Shown here piece after piece: positions 45,021-52,856 of a stretch of DNA of 64,000 bases; the first letter of the stretch is position 1; each line of letters starts with the position of its first letter. The position numbers and the translations under genes were made by a program. The notes under the pieces are model-generated. The model made no database searches, had not been told where the DNA came from, and saw nothing but the letters and a program-made list of their open reading frames with translations. The stretch is from assembly GCF_008065375.1 (NCBI RefSeq), contig NZ_VJYI01000008.1, forward strand, positions 62,001-126,000, read 5' to 3'. This DNA is from Nonomuraea sp. SYSU D8015 (GTDB taxonomy: Bacteria; Actinomycetota; Actinomycetes; Streptosporangiales; Streptosporangiaceae).

Positions 45021-45910
45021 TGAGTACGCCGCGATTCCTCGACCTGCCTCCTGGCGTCACACCACAGAAGATCGAGACGCCACAGGGCACGTTCGCGGTC
45101 CTGGAGGCGCTTCCGGTCAGTGGTGTGGTTGAGCGCTGGCCCGCGCTCCTGGCACCCGGCCTGACCGGCAGCAAGGAGGACTTCCTCGCGGTCCTGATGA
45201 CCCTCTCCCAGTCGGGCCGCCGCGTGGTGGCCGTGGATCTACGCGGCCAGTACGAAACCCCGGGCCCCGACGACCCCGAGGCCTACACCTGCGCCGCCCT
45301 CGGCGCCGACCTCGACGCGCTGGCCCAGGCCATCGGCGCCGGCGACCCCGTCCACCTGGTGGGCCACTCGTTCGGCGGTCTGGTCGCGCGTGAGGCGGTG
45401 ATCGACGGCCGGACGCGGTTCGCCTCCTTCACGCTGATGGGCTCGGGCCCCGCGGCCATCGGGGGCAGGCGGGCGAGCCACGGCAGGAACCTCGTGGAAG
45501 AAGTGCCCACGCTCGGGCTCGAGCACGTGTGGCACCACAGGTTCGAGCCGGAGGCGCTGGCCGACGACGTGCCCGACGACATCCTGGCGTTCCTGCACAA
45601 GCGCCTGCTGGCCAATTCGCCCACGGGCCTGGCGCGCATGGCCGAGCAGGTGCTGACCATGCGCGACCGCACCGACGAGCTGCGCGAGATCGAGGTGCCC
45701 ACGCTCGTGCTGTACGGCGAGCACGACGACGGCTGGTCCCCCGAGACGCAGTCCGAGATGGCCGCGAGGCTCGGGGCCGAATGCGTGGTCGTGCCGGGCG
45801 CGGCGCACTCCCCCGCCGTCGAGGCGCCGGAGACGACCGCGGCGGCGCTGGTCCGGTTCTGGAACGCGGCCGAAAAGCACTTCTTGGACACCAGGTCCAA
45901 TGTCATGTAA
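45020..45910 (+). CDS. Alpha/beta-fold hydrolase
   Basis: A 296-residue serine hydrolase. The oxyanion strand LLAPGLTGSKEDF, the nucleophile elbow GHSFGG, the acid at GEHDDGWSP and the histidine at GAAHSP are in the usual order. A frame to 45008 exists, but the GTG at 45020 has a -10 element at the leaderless distance. The substrate cannot be told; lipase/esterase or haloperoxidase-like roles are common. It is followed by the MpaB-like gene with a 13-base gap. Confidence 0.85.
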   Translation: MSTPRFLDLPPGVTPQKIETPQGTFAVLEALPVSGVVERWPALLAPGLTGSKEDFLAVLMTLSQSGRRVVAVDLRGQYETPGPDDPEAYTCAALGADLDALAQAIGAGDPVHLVGHSFGGLVAREAVIDGRTRFASFTLMGSGPAAIGGRRASHGRNLVEEVPTLGLEHVWHHRFEPEALADDVPDDILAFLHKRLLANSPTGLARMAEQVLTMRDRTDELREIEVPTLVLYGEHDDGWSPETQSEMAARLGAECVVVPGAAHSPAVEAPETTAAALVRFWNAAEKHFLDTRSNVM

Positions 45911-45923
45911 TCATGCACTTACT

Positions 45924-46835
45924 ATGGCGAGCATCGAAGAAATCGTCGTCCAGCCGCCACACAGCGCGACCTGGCAGGTGCATCTCGACCGCTCGATGTG
46001 GGTGGGCGGCGTACGCGGCCTCATGCTGCAGGCGCTGCACCCGCTGGCCATGCGCGGCGTCTGGCAGAACTCCGACTTCCAGCAGGACCCGTTCGGACGG
46101 CTGCGGCGCACCGCCGACTTCGTGGGGCGGGTGACGTTCGGCAGCCCTGATGAGGCCGACGAGATCGGGCGGCGAGTGCGCGGCATCCACAAGGCGCTGC
46201 GCATCCACGATCCCGACACCGGGCGGACGCACCGGGTGGACGACCCCGAGCTGCTGCTGTGGGTGCACTGCGCGGAGGTGTCGTCGTACCTGGAGGTGGC
46301 CAGGCGCGGCGGGCTGCGCCTGACGGAGCGGGAGGCCGACCGCTACCTGTCCGAGCAGCGCAAGAGCGCCGCGTACGTCGGCCTGCACCCCGAGGACGTG
46401 CCGGGCACGTGCGCGGAGATGGAGGCGTACTTCAAGCAGGTGCGCCCCGGCCTGCGCGTGACCCCCGAGGCCGCCTCGACCGTCAGGTTCCTGCTGTGGC
46501 CGCGGCTGCCGCGCGAGCTCAGGATGTTGTCCGCGGGCAAGCCTGCCTATTTCCCTTTCGGCGCGCTGTGCTACTACACGCTGCCGGACTGGGCCAGGCA
46601 GATGTACGGCGCGCTGCCCGAGGTGCCCCAGGCCACGGTCACGGCGGCGCTGAAGGCGTTCAGGCTGGGGCTCAACTCGCTGCCGGAGTCCGTGCACGAC
46701 CACGCGTTCATGCCGGCCACGCGGGAGATGCTCCAGGCCGCCAGGGAGCGGCTGGGCGCGGCCGGCTACGACGTCAGCAGAGGGCTCAGGGGCCTGACCG
46801 ATCCCCGCCGCCGACCGGCGAAACCGGCCGCCTGA
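45924..46835 (+). CDS. MpaB-like oxygenase (DUF2236, latex-clearing protein type)
   Basis: A 303-residue protein of the oxygenase MpaB family, whose named members bind haem b and cleave or oxidise polyisoprenoid or related substrates. Characteristic parts are VGGVRGLMLQALHPLAMRGV near the start, DPFGRLRRTADFV, WVHCAEVSSYL and a helical C-terminal region. Conserved histidines in these helices are candidate haem ligands. The ATG at 45924 is preferred over 45900, which overlaps the previous gene. The end overlaps the convergent MFS gene by 50 bases. Confidence 0.84.
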   Translation: MASIEEIVVQPPHSATWQVHLDRSMWVGGVRGLMLQALHPLAMRGVWQNSDFQQDPFGRLRRTADFVGRVTFGSPDEADEIGRRVRGIHKALRIHDPDTGRTHRVDDPELLLWVHCAEVSSYLEVARRGGLRLTEREADRYLSEQRKSAAYVGLHPEDVPGTCAEMEAYFKQVRPGLRVTPEAASTVRFLLWPRLPRELRMLSAGKPAYFPFGALCYYTLPDWARQMYGALPEVPQATVTAALKAFRLGLNSLPESVHDHAFMPATREMLQAARERLGAAGYDVSRGLRGLTDPRRRPAKPAA

Positions 46836-47970
46836 CGGGCAGGAGCAGGCCGCCCGCCAGCACGACCGCGGACACGCCGATCATCGTCCACGCGCTCCCG
46901 CCCATGCCCGCCCGCTCGAACAGCACGCCGAGCAGGGAGGACGCGGTGGCGGCGCCGACGTACCTGGAGGCCTGGAAGAGTCCCACCGCGACCCCCGTGT
47001 CGCGCCCGGCGGCGTGCACGAACACCAGCGAGTTGAGGCCGAACTGGCTGAAGGCCGAGGCCAGGCCGAGCAGCGACACGGCGACCAGGACCAGCGCGAC
47101 GGGCCCGACGGCCAGCATCGCCAGCGAGCCGCCGAGCAGCAGCGCCGCGCTCAGCACCAGCACGGCCCGCATGCCCGCGCGGGCGGCCAGCGCCACCGCG
47201 ACGGGCGTCATGACGATCGCCAGCGCGGCCATGGGCAGCACCAGGAGCCCGGCGACGTGCGCCGGCACGTCCGCCGAGCGCTGCGCCCACAGCGGCACGA
47301 CGAAGAACGCCGAGTAGAACACCACGTTGACCATCGCGAACTGGCCGCAGGTGGCCAGCAGCCGCAGGTCAGGCCGGGGCAGCACGGCCCGGCGGGAGCC
47401 GTCCACGCGTACCCGGGGCAGCCAGCGCAGGGCCGCGACGAGCGCGACCGCCGCGAGCGGCACGTTCACCAGGAAGATCGCCCGCCATCCCCACAGCGAG
47501 ATCAGGAATCCGCCGAGCACGGGCCCCGCGGCGGCGCTGGCGGTCAGCACCATGAAGATCGTCGCGATCACGCGGGGCGGCGGCCTGCCGTCCTCGCCCG
47601 CCATCGCGGCCTGGACGATCGCCATGCCCGCCGGCATCGTCGCGCAGCTCCCGAACGCCTGCAGCAGCCGCACCGCCACCAGCAGCGGGTACGTCGGCGC
47701 CAGGGCGGCCAGCACGCCGGTCACCGCCATCGTCACCAGACCGGCGCAGAACACCAGCCGCGGGCCGAGCCGATCCGCCAGCGTGCCCATCACGGGCGGG
47801 ACGAGGATGCCGGTCAGGTAGAAGCCGGCGGCCAGCCAGGTCACGGCGGCTATCCCGACGCGGAACTCGGCCTCGATGCCGGCCAGGGCCACGGCGATCA
47901 TGGAGGAGTTCAGAGGATTGAACAGGGACCCCAGCACCACCGCTGCCGGTAACCGCCCCACACGTGTCAC
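46786..47970 (-). CDS. MFS drug/metabolite exporter
   Basis: A 394-residue transporter with about twelve membrane spans. The loop after span 2 has GTLADRLGPR, matching the MFS motif A, and span 5 has AAGPVLGGFLI, the antiporter motif C, which supports export by proton exchange. It is shorter than 14-span DHA2 exporters, so probably DHA1-like. The substrate is unknown. Its 3' end overlaps the converging MpaB-like gene. Confidence 0.85.
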   Translation of the reverse strand: MTRVGRLPAAVVLGSLFNPLNSSMIAVALAGIEAEFRVGIAAVTWLAAGFYLTGILVPPVMGTLADRLGPRLVFCAGLVTMAVTGVLAALAPTYPLLVAVRLLQAFGSCATMPAGMAIVQAAMAGEDGRPPPRVIATIFMVLTASAAAGPVLGGFLISLWGWRAIFLVNVPLAAVALVAALRWLPRVRVDGSRRAVLPRPDLRLLATCGQFAMVNVVFYSAFFVVPLWAQRSADVPAHVAGLLVLPMAALAIVMTPVAVALAARAGMRAVLVLSAALLLGGSLAMLAVGPVALVLVAVSLLGLASAFSQFGLNSLVFVHAAGRDTGVAVGLFQASRYVGAATASSLLGVLFERAGMGGSAWTMIGVSAVVLAGGLLLPVRRPVSPVGGGDRSGP

Positions 47971-48185
47971 AAATGGTCCATAACCAATGTTTCACCGCGA
48001 AAACGGCATCGCCCCGACGGCGTACCCGCTCCCCGAGCACGAGGGCGTACCGACTCCCCCGCGACCCGACGGCCTTCCGGCTTCCCGTTCCTTGGCGCAG
48101 CGGCTCGGTCGTCCCGAACGTCGGCGCAGAGACGTCGCCGTTTCACCTCTCGAGCGGCCGCAGGGTCCTGACCGATGGCACCATG

Positions 48186-48218
48186 CGCTCCCGCCTCCCG
48201 GACCGGGCGGCGGGAGCG
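48186..48218 (-). terminator. Hairpin terminator after the PD-(D/E)XK gene
   Basis: Stem CGCTCCCGCC (48186-48195) and GGCGGGAGCG (48209-48218), perfect over ten bases, lying just past the stop of the minus-strand nuclease gene. The loop contains a second small CCCGG palindrome. Confidence 0.6.
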
Positions 48219-48242
48219 CGGGGCCGTGTGAGCGGCGGCCGG

Positions 48243-49274
48243 TCACTCCGCCAGGCCGTCCCAGGGCTGGCGGTCGGGGGCGGCCGCCCGGCCCTCGGGG
48301 CAGTGGCGGCGGAAGTCGCACCAGGAGCAGATGGGGCCGGGGTTGGGCGCGAACAGCTCGTCGATCTCGGGCGGCACCGGCGCGGGCCCGACCACCTGCC
48401 GCTCCGCCGGAGCCGACGGCCACTCGCCGCCTGCCACGGCGGCGGCTCGGCCGCCCGCCGCCACACCGGCGGATCCGCTGCCTGTCCTCATGCCCGCCGG
48501 CCCGCCGCCTGTCGAGCCGGAAGACCGGCCGCCTCCGGGTGAGCGGCCGCCGGCGGGCGGGGCGACCGCCTCGCGGTAGCGTTCGTCGGCCTCGGCCGCC
48601 TCGGTGGCGAGCTCCTCCGCGCGCCGAAGGTGGCGGGCCAGGGACTCGTCGGTGTGCCGCCAGTCGACGATCTCGCCGGTCGGCAGGTGGTGGAGCTCGA
48701 CGGTGCGGCACGGCGTGCGCATCATCGTGGACGCGGCGACGGCGTAGACGGCGAGGGCGAGCGACCCGCGGGCGTCGTCCTGGGTGAGCGGGCGGCGCCC
48801 GGTCTTGTAGTCGACCACGACCAGCTCGTCCCCGCGCCGGTCGAGCCGGTCGATGCGGCCGGACACGGCGATGACCTTGGTGCGGGTGGCGACGGTGCGC
48901 TCGACGCCGACCGGGTCGTCGGACGGATCCAAAGTCGCGACATATCCGGACACGAGGTCACGGGCGCGCTCCAGCCAGCGCCCCGACTGCTCGGCGTCCC
49001 TGAACCCCTCGGTGATCCACCCGTTCGTGACGAGGATGGCGGCCGTCAGCGGGGTGCGACGCTCGTACGGCTCCCGCCACCATCCCGCCAGCGCGTTGTG
49101 CACGCTCGCCCCGACGCTGTTGTGCGCCCAGGCGGGCCCTTTGGACGGCTGAGGCCGGTCGAGATAGGTGAACCGGTAGCGGCGGCGGCAGTCGAGCCAG
49201 GCGTTCAACCGCGACGGCGTGCAGGCATAGAGCCGCCGCGGCATTCCCTCCAGCGGAAGCTGCTCTGTGTTCAT
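48243..49274 (-). CDS. PD-(D/E)XK family nuclease with Fe-S cysteine cluster
   Basis: A 343-residue RecB-like nuclease. The N-terminal part YACTPSRLNAWLDCRRRYRF is typical of Cas4/AddB-like proteins, the catalytic strands are SGRIDRLDRRGDELVVVDYK with TGRRP, and the C-terminus has CSWCDFRRHCPEG which, with the N-terminal cysteine, can hold a 4Fe-4S cluster. Between about residues 245 and 300 a Gly/Ser/Ala-rich insert breaks the domain before the C-terminal cysteines. It likely works in DNA repair; no Cas genes or CRISPR arrays are nearby. Confidence 0.82.
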   Translation of the reverse strand: MNTEQLPLEGMPRRLYACTPSRLNAWLDCRRRYRFTYLDRPQPSKGPAWAHNSVGASVHNALAGWWREPYERRTPLTAAILVTNGWITEGFRDAEQSGRWLERARDLVSGYVATLDPSDDPVGVERTVATRTKVIAVSGRIDRLDRRGDELVVVDYKTGRRPLTQDDARGSLALAVYAVAASTMMRTPCRTVELHHLPTGEIVDWRHTDESLARHLRRAEELATEAAEADERYREAVAPPAGGRSPGGGRSSGSTGGGPAGMRTGSGSAGVAAGGRAAAVAGGEWPSAPAERQVVGPAPVPPEIDELFAPNPGPICSWCDFRRHCPEGRAAAPDRQPWDGLAE

Positions 49275-49363
49275 TCGGCCTCACTCCGTGAAGCGGGCTC
49301 GGTCGCCAGACGCCGCCTTCCTCCGTCGATCCCTCCGCTCGCCTCTCTCCCGCCGCTCCCCAC

Positions 49364-50086
49364 CTAGTCGTCGCCCGGGTTGAGCTTGATCCCGGAGGCC
49401 TTGGTGCCGTCGGGCAGCGGGCCCTCGTCGTCGTCCGCGGCCTCGGTGTCGACGCGGGTCAGGGAGCCCGAGACCCAGTCGTCGAAGTGCGGCTCCAGGT
49501 CGCCGATCGACACCTCGTCGCCGTGGGCGGCCAGCACCCGCGTGTCGAGGGGCAGCGTGAACAGCCGCCCGCCGATCGAGGTGAGCTGGTCGGCCAGGGC
49601 GGGGTATTCGCCGCCCAGCTTGCCGGGACCGTCGGCCTGCAGGGCCTTGCCGGTGAAGACGGCGGAGAGCGCCTCGCAGTAGAGCGACACGCCGCCGGGC
49701 GTGACGCCAGGCGTCTCCATGACGTCGAGCTGGACGTCGGCCACCTCGAAGACGCCGTCGTCCTCCATGTCGATGTCGGGCCAGGTCTCCGTCCAGGTCT
49801 CCCGCCACAGGGGCTTGTCCTTGGGGTGGAGGGCGACCACGGCCTCGTCTCTGCTGGCCACCTCGATGGCCGCGCCGACGTGGTCGGGCAGGCCCGCCGT
49901 GCAGATGACGGCCAGCACCTCCCGCTCGCCCACCTGCTCCATGATCTTCTCGGCGTCGCGGGCCGGATCGACGACGATCACCTCGTCGTCGTCACCCACG
50001 ATCCAGGTGTTGTTCTCGACCTTGTGTTCGGTGCCGTCGATGTCGACGACGCCCTCGGTCACCACTCGCTCGATACGCGCTGTCAC
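49364..50086 (-). CDS. Metallo-beta-lactamase-fold protein lacking metal ligands
   Basis: A 240-residue protein with the MBL fold order: TWIVGDDDEVIVVDPARDAE, VICTAGLPDHVGAA, TPGVTPGGVSLY, FTGKALQADGPG and LAAHGDEVSIGD. In active relatives these positions read THxHxDH, TPGHTPG and FTGDTLF. Here three of the metal ligands in the first two motifs are replaced (Ala, Leu, Val) and the bridging Asp is Lys; only DH and the last His remain. It is therefore probably a pseudoenzyme. It is not visibly frameshifted, so it seems kept under selection. A disordered acidic tail follows. Confidence 0.83.
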   Translation of the reverse strand: MTARIERVVTEGVVDIDGTEHKVENNTWIVGDDDEVIVVDPARDAEKIMEQVGEREVLAVICTAGLPDHVGAAIEVASRDEAVVALHPKDKPLWRETWTETWPDIDMEDDGVFEVADVQLDVMETPGVTPGGVSLYCEALSAVFTGKALQADGPGKLGGEYPALADQLTSIGGRLFTLPLDTRVLAAHGDEVSIGDLEPHFDDWVSGSLTRVDTEAADDDEGPLPDGTKASGIKLNPGDD

Positions 50087-50126
50087 GCCTCCGAACTCTA
50101 GTCGGTCTGCCTGACGACGCGACTCG

Positions 50127-50753
50127 CTAATCCTCCAGTCGGGGGGAGAAGGCGCCGAACGGCACGTCGAGCTCGTGATCCCGCGCGTCGATCAGTGATA
50201 GCTCCGCGAGGGCGATCATGCAGCCGGCGTCGGCCGGCCAGCAGATCGTCCACAGCCAATTGCCCAGGGCCTCGCCGGCGTAGACGGCGCGGTCGCTCTC
50301 CCCGTCCACGCACCACAGCGGGGTGGGATGGCCCAGCACCTCGATCTTCGCGTTCGGCGGCCCCGAGTCGAACCCCTCGCCGGGGTCGGGACCGCCCAGC
50401 CCGGCGAACGCCGCGCCGAGCCCGATGCCCGGCTCCTCGGCGATGACGAGCATGTCGGCCGGCCCCTCCATCAACGACGGCCCGGTCAGCGCGACAATGC
50501 TGGCACGGGCGCCGGTGCGCTGATCACCCACCTCGCCGAAGCCGGTCACCAGCCAGCCGGCCGGCAACGGCCAGGGGAGCCACACGGGCACCACGGAGTT
50601 CTTGCGCATCGCCTCCAACGCCGTGCTGGTCGGCGGCCATGGAGGTTGATAGGGCAGGACGTCACCGTGTGTGTCACATCGAAACGCACTAGACCACGCG
50701 CTCGGCCCGTGAAGCGGGCCAAAACACCGTGGGCAGGTTGGAGCCGCTCTCAC
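50127..50753 (-). CDS. DUF6758 family protein
   Basis: A 208-residue conserved actinobacterial protein. It opens with a zinc-knuckle-like motif CPRCFGPLHGPSAWSSAFRC, then HGDVLPYQPP, TALEAMRKNSVVPVWLPWPL, and ends LDVPFGAFSPRLED. No enzyme motif is seen. The start is taken at the GTG at 50753; an ATG at 50786 is in frame. Its upstream end faces the Nudix gene, with a short shared promoter region. Such proteins are sometimes labelled phosphotransacetylase in databases, without support in sequence. Confidence 0.78.
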   Translation of the reverse strand: MRAAPTCPRCFGPLHGPSAWSSAFRCDTHGDVLPYQPPWPPTSTALEAMRKNSVVPVWLPWPLPAGWLVTGFGEVGDQRTGARASIVALTGPSLMEGPADMLVIAEEPGIGLGAAFAGLGGPDPGEGFDSGPPNAKIEVLGHPTPLWCVDGESDRAVYAGEALGNWLWTICWPADAGCMIALAELSLIDARDHELDVPFGAFSPRLED

Positions 50754-50814
50754 AACTACCCACGGTGCGTTCTCTGGTACGGCCACGTCAAGGCCGCATC
50801 TCGTTATCCCGTCG

Positions 50815-50828
50815 TAATCTTGGTCATG
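50815..50828 (+). promoter_or_regulatory. Leaderless promoter -10 element of the Nudix gene
   Basis: TAATCT (50815-50820) fits TANNNT and is seven bases from the GTG at 50828, as in leaderless actinobacterial transcripts. No good -35 is visible. Confidence 0.4.
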
Positions 50829-51274
50829 TGCGCGTAAATTGTGTCGGCGCGATCATCCTCGACGCCTCCGGCCGGATCCTCCTGATCAAGCGGGGACACC
50901 CGCCTGGCATGGGCCTGTGGTCGATCCCCGGCGGCCGCCTGGAGCCCGGCGAGAGCGACGCCGCGGGCCTGCGGCGCGAGGTCCTGGAGGAGACCGGCCT
51001 CCACGTCGAGGTGGGCCGCATGGCCGGCACGGTCGACCGCCCCGGCCCCGGCGGCGTCACGTACGTGATCCGCGACTACCTCGCGACCGTGGCCGGCGGC
51101 GTCCCCGCGGCCGGGGACGACGCCGCCGAGGTGCGCTGGTGCACGGCGGACGAGCTGGCTCGCCTGCCCCTCTCCGAGGGCCTGCTGGAGACCCTGACCG
51201 GCTGGGGCGTGCTACCGGCATCGTCCGCGGCGCTCCGGCCTTCAGATAGGGGTGAAGCGGGCCCTCCCGCGTAG
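50828..51274 (+). CDS. Nudix hydrolase
   Basis: A 148-residue Nudix protein. The full Nudix box is present: GGRLEPGESDAAGLRREV then LEETGL. The flanking WSIP before the box and the ADELARLPLSEGLLETL end are typical of small ADP-ribose- or nucleotide-type hydrolases; the substrate is not told by sequence. A longer frame to 50729 overlaps the divergent gene; the GTG at 50828 follows a -10 element at the leaderless distance. Confidence 0.85.
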   Translation: MRVNCVGAIILDASGRILLIKRGHPPGMGLWSIPGGRLEPGESDAAGLRREVLEETGLHVEVGRMAGTVDRPGPGGVTYVIRDYLATVAGGVPAAGDDAAEVRWCTADELARLPLSEGLLETLTGWGVLPASSAALRPSDRGEAGPPA

Positions 51275-51278
51275 CGGG
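51266..51278 (+). terminator. Small hairpin over the Nudix stop codon
   Basis: CCCGC-GTA-GCGGG, a five-base perfect stem, spans the Nudix stop. It is short and may be weak. Confidence 0.25.
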
Positions 51279-51287
51279 TCAGGGAAA

Positions 51288-51312
51288 GCCGTTTCGCCGC
51301 CAGGCGAACGGC
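51288..51312. repeat. Imperfect hairpin, possible left end of the IS element
   Basis: GCCGTT-T-CGCC then GCCA then GGCG-AACGGC: a ten-base stem with one bulged T. IS200/IS605 ends are usually such imperfect palindromes. The assignment to the left end is a guess from position. Confidence 0.3.
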
Positions 51313-51556
51313 GTCTCACGCGTTGTCCGATGTAGTGCCGCAGCACACCGATCGGGGCACCCCTTACCGGCGAAGTAGGAGCCCGCTCACAGCTTGGTCG
51401 CCCGCCAGTAATGGTGGCGTGAGACTGGGGAACTGCTGGCGCGTCCTGCGGGAGGAGAAGCCTCGGCGAACACATCCCGCATGATCTTCTCCAAGTGTTC
51501 CAAGCGGGATCCGCTGAACACCGGGTGCCGGGTCAGGTCAGGAGAATCTTAGGTAG

Positions 51557-52810
51557 CGGTACTCCTACCGGCTGGACCCCACCCCCGGCCGGCGGATCGC
51601 GCTGGCCAAGGCGTTCGGGTGCGCCCGCGTCGTGTTCAACGACGCGCTCGCGATCCGCAACGACGCGTATGAGAAGGGTGAGCCGTTCGTCACCGACGCC
51701 GAACTGTCGGTTCGGGTGATCACGGCGGCGAAGAAGACGCCGGAGCGGGCCTGGCTTTGTGAGGTGTCCGCGGTGGCGTCGCAGCAGGCGCGGGCCGACT
51801 GCACGGCGGCGTTCCGCAACTTCTTCGACTCGGTCTCCGGCCGGCGTAAGGGCCGCAAGCTGGGCCAGCCCCGCTTCCGGTCCCGCAAGGACCACCGGCA
51901 GGCGATCCGCTTCACCCGCAACGCCCGCTTCGCCGTCACAGCGGGCGGCAAACTGCGGCTACCCAAGATCGGCGACATGGCGGTGCGCTGGTCCCGCGCT
52001 CTGCCCGCCGAACCTTCGTCCGTCACGGTGATCAAGGACGTGGCGGGCCGGTACTTCGCCTCGTTCGTGGTCGAGGTCGCCCCGAGCCGCTGCCCGAGAC
52101 CGGCGCCGGGGTCGGCGTCGATCTAGGGCTAGGGCATTTCGCGGTGACCTCGGACGGGCCGGAAGATCGACTCGCCCAGGTTCCTCCGCCGGGCGGAGAA
52201 GAAGCTCAAGCGCCTGCAGAAGGCGCTGTCACGCAAGGAGAAGGGATCGAAGAATCGGGCCAAGGCCCGCCTCAAGGTCGCCCGGCGGCACCCGAAGGTC
52301 GCCGACGCGCGCCGCGAGCTCCATCACCGGCTCTCCACAACGATAGTGCGCGAAAATCAAGCGATCTACGTGGAGGACCTGCCGGTGACGGGGCCGGCGC
52401 GCAGCCGGCAGGCCAAGAGCGTGCACGATGCGGGCTGGTCGGCGTTCACCCGCATGCTGGAGTACGAGGCCAGGCTGTACGGTCGCAGGTTCGCCCGTGT
52501 GGACCGGTTCTTTCCGTCGTCGAAGCTGTGCTCGGCCTGCGGGACGGTCGTGGACAGTATGCCGCTGTGGGTGCGGGAGTGGGCCTGGGCGTGCGGGACG
52601 GTCCATGATCGGGATGTCAACGCCGCGATCAACATTTTGGCCGCTGGGAGGCGACTGGTCGCCGCTGGACGGAAACCCGTGCCTGGGATGGGCGGGAAGC
52701 GGAGACCGAAAACGCCTGTGGAGACCGGTAAGACCAGGCCGCACGTGCGTACGCGTGGGCGGAGGGGGGCGGTCGGTGAAGCAGGAAGCCGCGGAAGCGT
52801 CGCCGTATGA
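51557..52810 (+). pseudogene. TnpB (OrfB) nuclease gene with frameshifts
   Basis: Consecutive frames give a TnpB of about 400 residues. Part 1 runs RYSYRLDPTPGRRIALAKAF, VVFNDALAIRNDAYEKG to YFASFVVEVAP and is preceded by an in-frame TAG at 51554. Near 52085 the frame shifts to PLPETGAGVGVDLGLGHFAV (first RuvC Asp). Near 52160 it shifts again to KIDSPRFLRRAEKKLKRLQK, then IYVEDLPVTG (RuvC Glu), FPSSKLCSACGTVVDSMPL and CGTVHDRDVNAA (RuvC Asp). The second zinc-ribbon pair has lost a cysteine (WAWACG where the family has a CxC form). Two frameshifts and the lost ligand show that it is inactive. Confidence 0.82.
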
Positions 52811-52830
52811 CCGGGCGTCGCAGGCCGAGT

Positions 52831-52850
52831 CCCCGGGCTTCAGCCCGGGG
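52831..52850 (+). repeat. Right-end hairpin of the IS element
   Basis: CCCCGGGC-TTCA-GCCCGGGG, an eight-base perfect stem, then AGCCCGTCAA. In active TnpB elements this end also forms the 3' part of the guide RNA; here the nuclease is broken. Confidence 0.7.
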
Positions 52851-52856
52851 AGCCCG

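Noticed and set aside
46259-47952. Plus-strand frames of 352 and 312 codons across the MpaB-like and MFS genes
   Set aside because: They run opposite or out of frame to well-supported genes and encode low-complexity sequence.
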